DNA of 52,569 nt from DAOPJM01 sp964490325 (GTDB lineage: Bacteria > Bacillota > Clostridia > Christensenellales > CAG-138), in the NCBI GenBank assembly GCA_964490325.1, contig CAZBBX010000014.1, positions 1-52,569 of the forward strand, read 5' to 3'. Position numbers and translations under genes: made by a program. Of the stretch, positions 50,601 through 52,569 are shown piece by piece (positions within the stretch are counted from its first letter, which is position 1; every line of letters starts with the position of its first letter). The notes beneath the pieces were generated by a model. The model had not been told where the DNA came from and did not search any database. It was given only the letters and a program-made list of their open reading frames with translations.

Positions 50601-50659
50601 GATCCCATCGTCTCTTGTACCCTTGTCACAGGCAAGGAGCGAACGATGGGATCTTTTTT
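50601..50659 (+). terminator. Terminator between the coupled pair and the trpB leader
   Basis: GATCCCATCGT (50601-50611) pairs with ACGATGGGATC (50643-50653), a perfect 11-base stem with a long loop, followed by six T. The 250 bases before it (50350-50600) hold no supported gene. Confidence 0.85.
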
Positions 50660-50695
50660 GCGTTTTACCTCGCTTCGGGAAACACAAATTCCTGC

Positions 50696-50724
50696 TTGAC
50701 AGCGGGGCGGGGGGGTGCTATACT
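50696..50724 (+). promoter_or_regulatory. Promoter of the T-box/trpB transcript
   Basis: TTGACA (50696-50701), 17-base spacer, TATACT (50719-50724). Confidence 0.8.
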
Positions 50725-50734
50725 GCAAAAAACC

Positions 50735-51002
50735 GTTGAGAAAGAGTAGTAGCGCTTCACAGGATCTTGTCAAGAGAGTCGCCGCGGGTGGAATGGCGAC
50801 CGAGATCGGAACGTGAATGGACTTTCGAGGGTCGACCGATAAACGCCGCTGCGTTGGGTAGGAAGAACGGGGAGACCGCCCGTTATCAGGGGTCGGCGCA
50901 TGTTGGTGCGCGAAAGTGAGCGGACGCTATGGCGTCAAGCGGGGTGGCACCGCAGATCGAAGCATTGATCTGTCCCGGCATTTATGTCGGGACAGTTTTT
51001 TT
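50735..51002 (+). ncRNA. T-box riboswitch, tryptophan-specific
   Basis: A complete T-box leader. Stem I begins with GAGAAAGAGTAGTAG, continues with AGAGAGTCGCCGCGGGTGGAA and the specifier strand GTGAATGGAC, in which TGG (50818-50820) occupies the codon position. The T-box proper, GGGTGGCACCGC (about 50941-50952), can pair with the tRNA 3' end. The terminator stem CTGTCCCG..CGGGACAG (50970-50995) is followed by seven T. Uncharged tRNA-Trp should stabilise the antiterminator and let transcription reach trpB. The TGG specifier agrees with the downstream gene. Confidence 0.95.
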
Positions 51003-51033
51003 ATACAAAAAAATCCGCAAGGAGGATCTATCC

Positions 51034-52398
51034 ATGGAACAAACGATACCCTACAAGATCTATTTGAGCGAGGACGAGCTGCCAAACAGCTGGTACAATC
51101 TGCGCGCCGACATGCCTAAAAAGCCCGCTCCCCTGCTGGATCCCGCCACCCATATGCCCGTGACGCAGGAACAGCTTTCCGCCATCTTCTGCGAGGAGCT
51201 TGCCAAGCAGGAGCTGGACGACACGACAAGGAAGATCCCCATTCCCGAGGAGATCCGCAGCTTTTACAAGATGTACCGTCCCTCGCCCTTGGTGCGTGCC
51301 TACTGTCTGGAGAAGGCGCTGGACACCCCCGCTCACATCTACTACAAGTTCGAGGGCAACAACACCAGCGGCAGTCACAAGCTCAACTCCGCCATCGCGC
51401 AGGCGTACTACGCCAAGGAGCAGGGGCTCAAGGGCGTATCGACCGAGACGGGTGCGGGGCAGTGGGGCACGGCGCTGTCCATGGCCTGCGCCTACTTTGG
51501 CCTTAGCTGCAGTGTGTACATGGTCAAGGTCAGCTACGAGCAAAAGCCCTTCCGCCGCGAGGTGATGCGCACCTACGGCGCAAAGGTCACGCCCTCGCCC
51601 TCTCAAACGACAGCCGTGGGACGCGAGATCCTAAAAAAGTTTCCCAACACCAACGGCAGTCTGGGCTGCGCCATCTCCGAGGCGGTGGAGGCCGCCGTCA
51701 CCACGCCCGACACCCGCTATGTCTTGGGCAGCGTCCTTTCACAGGTGCTGCTGCATCAAAGCGTCATCGGCTTGGAGACCAAGGCGGCGCTGGACAAGTA
51801 CGGCGTCAAGGCGGACGTCATCATCGGCTGCGCGGGAGGCGGCTCCAATCTGGGCGGTCTCATTGCCCCCTTCATGGGACAGGTCCTGCGCGGCGAGGAG
51901 CAGTACCGCTTCATAGCGGTGGAGCCTGCAAGCTGCCCCTCCCTCACCCGCGGCCGCTATGTGTACGACTTTTGCGACACGGGGCATGTCTGCCCGCTTG
52001 CCAAGATGTACACGCTGGGCAACGGCTTCATCCCCGCCCCCAACCATGCGGGCGGCCTGCGCTACCACGGCATGAGCAGCGTGCTGAGCGAGCTGTACGA
52101 CGAGGGACTGATGGAGGCGCGCGCCGTGCCGCAGCGGGAGGTCTTTGCAGCGGCGGAGCAGTTTGCAAGGGTGGAGGGCATCCTGCCCGCGCCCGAAAGC
52201 AGCCACGCAATCAAGGTCGCCATGGACGAGGCACTGCGCTGTAAGCGCGAGGGCAAGACGGAGAACATCGTGTTCGGCCTGACGGGTACGGGCTACTTTG
52301 ACCTGTACGCCTATCAGCGCTATCATGACGGACTGATGGAGGATCCCATCCCAACCGATGAAGCCTTGGAAGCGGGCTTTGCCACCCTGCCGCAGTAA
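51034..52398 (+). CDS. trpB: Tryptophan synthase beta chain, TrpB2 type
   Basis: A 454-residue PLP enzyme; ATG 51034 follows AAGGAGGA. The PLP lysine is in KFEGNNTSGSHKLNSAIAQ, followed by TETGAGQWGTALSMACAYFG; the phosphate loop is IGCAGGGSNLGG. The end has FGLTGTGYFDL. The length and the N-terminal extension (PIPEEIRSFYKMYRPSPLVR) mark the TrpB2 branch, which makes tryptophan from indole and serine and usually lacks a TrpA partner. No other trp gene is beside it, so it likely salvages indole under T-box control. Confidence 0.95.
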   Translation: MEQTIPYKIYLSEDELPNSWYNLRADMPKKPAPLLDPATHMPVTQEQLSAIFCEELAKQELDDTTRKIPIPEEIRSFYKMYRPSPLVRAYCLEKALDTPAHIYYKFEGNNTSGSHKLNSAIAQAYYAKEQGLKGVSTETGAGQWGTALSMACAYFGLSCSVYMVKVSYEQKPFRREVMRTYGAKVTPSPSQTTAVGREILKKFPNTNGSLGCAISEAVEAAVTTPDTRYVLGSVLSQVLLHQSVIGLETKAALDKYGVKADVIIGCAGGGSNLGGLIAPFMGQVLRGEEQYRFIAVEPASCPSLTRGRYVYDFCDTGHVCPLAKMYTLGNGFIPAPNHAGGLRYHGMSSVLSELYDEGLMEARAVPQREVFAAAEQFARVEGILPAPESSHAIKVAMDEALRCKREGKTENIVFGLTGTGYFDLYAYQRYHDGLMEDPIPTDEALEAGFATLPQ

Positions 52399-52480
52399 GC
52401 CTCGTAAGACCCGATCGGCAAGGAGCCGCCGCTAACGAGCAGTACGCCGTTGACCAAGGACGACCCCAAATTTAATACAA

Positions 52481-52519
52481 AAAAACGCCGCGGACCGATC
52501 AGGGAACGCGGCGCTTTTT
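52481..52519 (+). terminator. Terminator after trpB
   Basis: CGCCGCG (52486-52492) pairs with CGCGGCG (52507-52513), flanked by AAAAAA before and CTTTTTGG after, so it can act in both directions. Further right, TATACT and GGAGA at 52527-52551 may begin the next gene outside the window. Confidence 0.85.
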
Positions 52520-52569
52520 GGGCTCTATACTAAATATTGGGGTAAGGAGAAAAAAAGAGAAGCATGTTG

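Overview
The window reads as chromosome of a high-GC, spore-forming Clostridia-type Firmicute, probably a gut member of the Christensenellales/Oscillospirales kind (the lineage is inference). Support: a full spoIIIAA-AH sporulation operon, the conserved Firmicutes block asp23-amaP-nusB-xseA-xseB-ispA-dxs-tlyA-nadK-argR-recN, a T-box leader, sigma-A-type promoters (TTGACA-17-TATAAT) and strong GGAGG ribosome sites.

Layout. 1-4832: end of a cut-off gene, a zinc-ribbon membrane protein and a heterodimeric multidrug-type ABC exporter pair (minus strand). The pair sits behind a short leader ORF and terminator that look like a translation-dependent attenuator. 4900-8370: a dispersed structured repeat, an EFR1-type flavodoxin/ferredoxin protein and a lipoprotein. 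8370-23248: the spoIIIA operon and the housekeeping block. Here spoIIIAB has a rearranged partial duplication behind it and spoIIIAF is cut down to 58 codons. 23244-25330: repeats and an AbiE-like regulator/nucleotidyltransferase pair whose toxin gene is broken. 25488-32452: one minus-strand carbohydrate operon (GH1, GH36, GPH symporter, GtrA protein, amidohydrolase). 32534-35500: a Na/Pi cotransporter with PhoU domain and a membrane protein. 35537-39988: a FecCD-type importer with methyltransferase, XdhC and NTPase, which I infer is linked to molybdenum. 40077-41830: ACT and UPF0210 proteins. 41855-44380: an AT-rich AAA-ATPase/RloB cassette bracketed by a 364-bp direct repeat of the UPF0210 3' end. 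44417-50349: accessory genes (DUF4143 ATPase, MATE pump, unrecognised and decaying genes). 50696-52518: a tryptophan-specific T-box leader and a TrpB2-type tryptophan synthase beta chain.

How it fits together. The sporulation genes build the SpoIIIA-SpoIIQ channel of the forespore. The housekeeping block covers envelope stress (Asp23/AmaP), antitermination, recombination, isoprenoid precursors and NADP. The accessory segments are less GC-rich and hold the defence-like and decaying genes. The strongest leads are the 364-bp-repeat-flanked RloB cassette, the leader-peptide attenuator of the ABC pair, the spoIIIAB duplication next to a minimal spoIIIAF, and the AbiE-like pair with a dead toxin. 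All calls come from reading the sequence; no alignments or searches were run.
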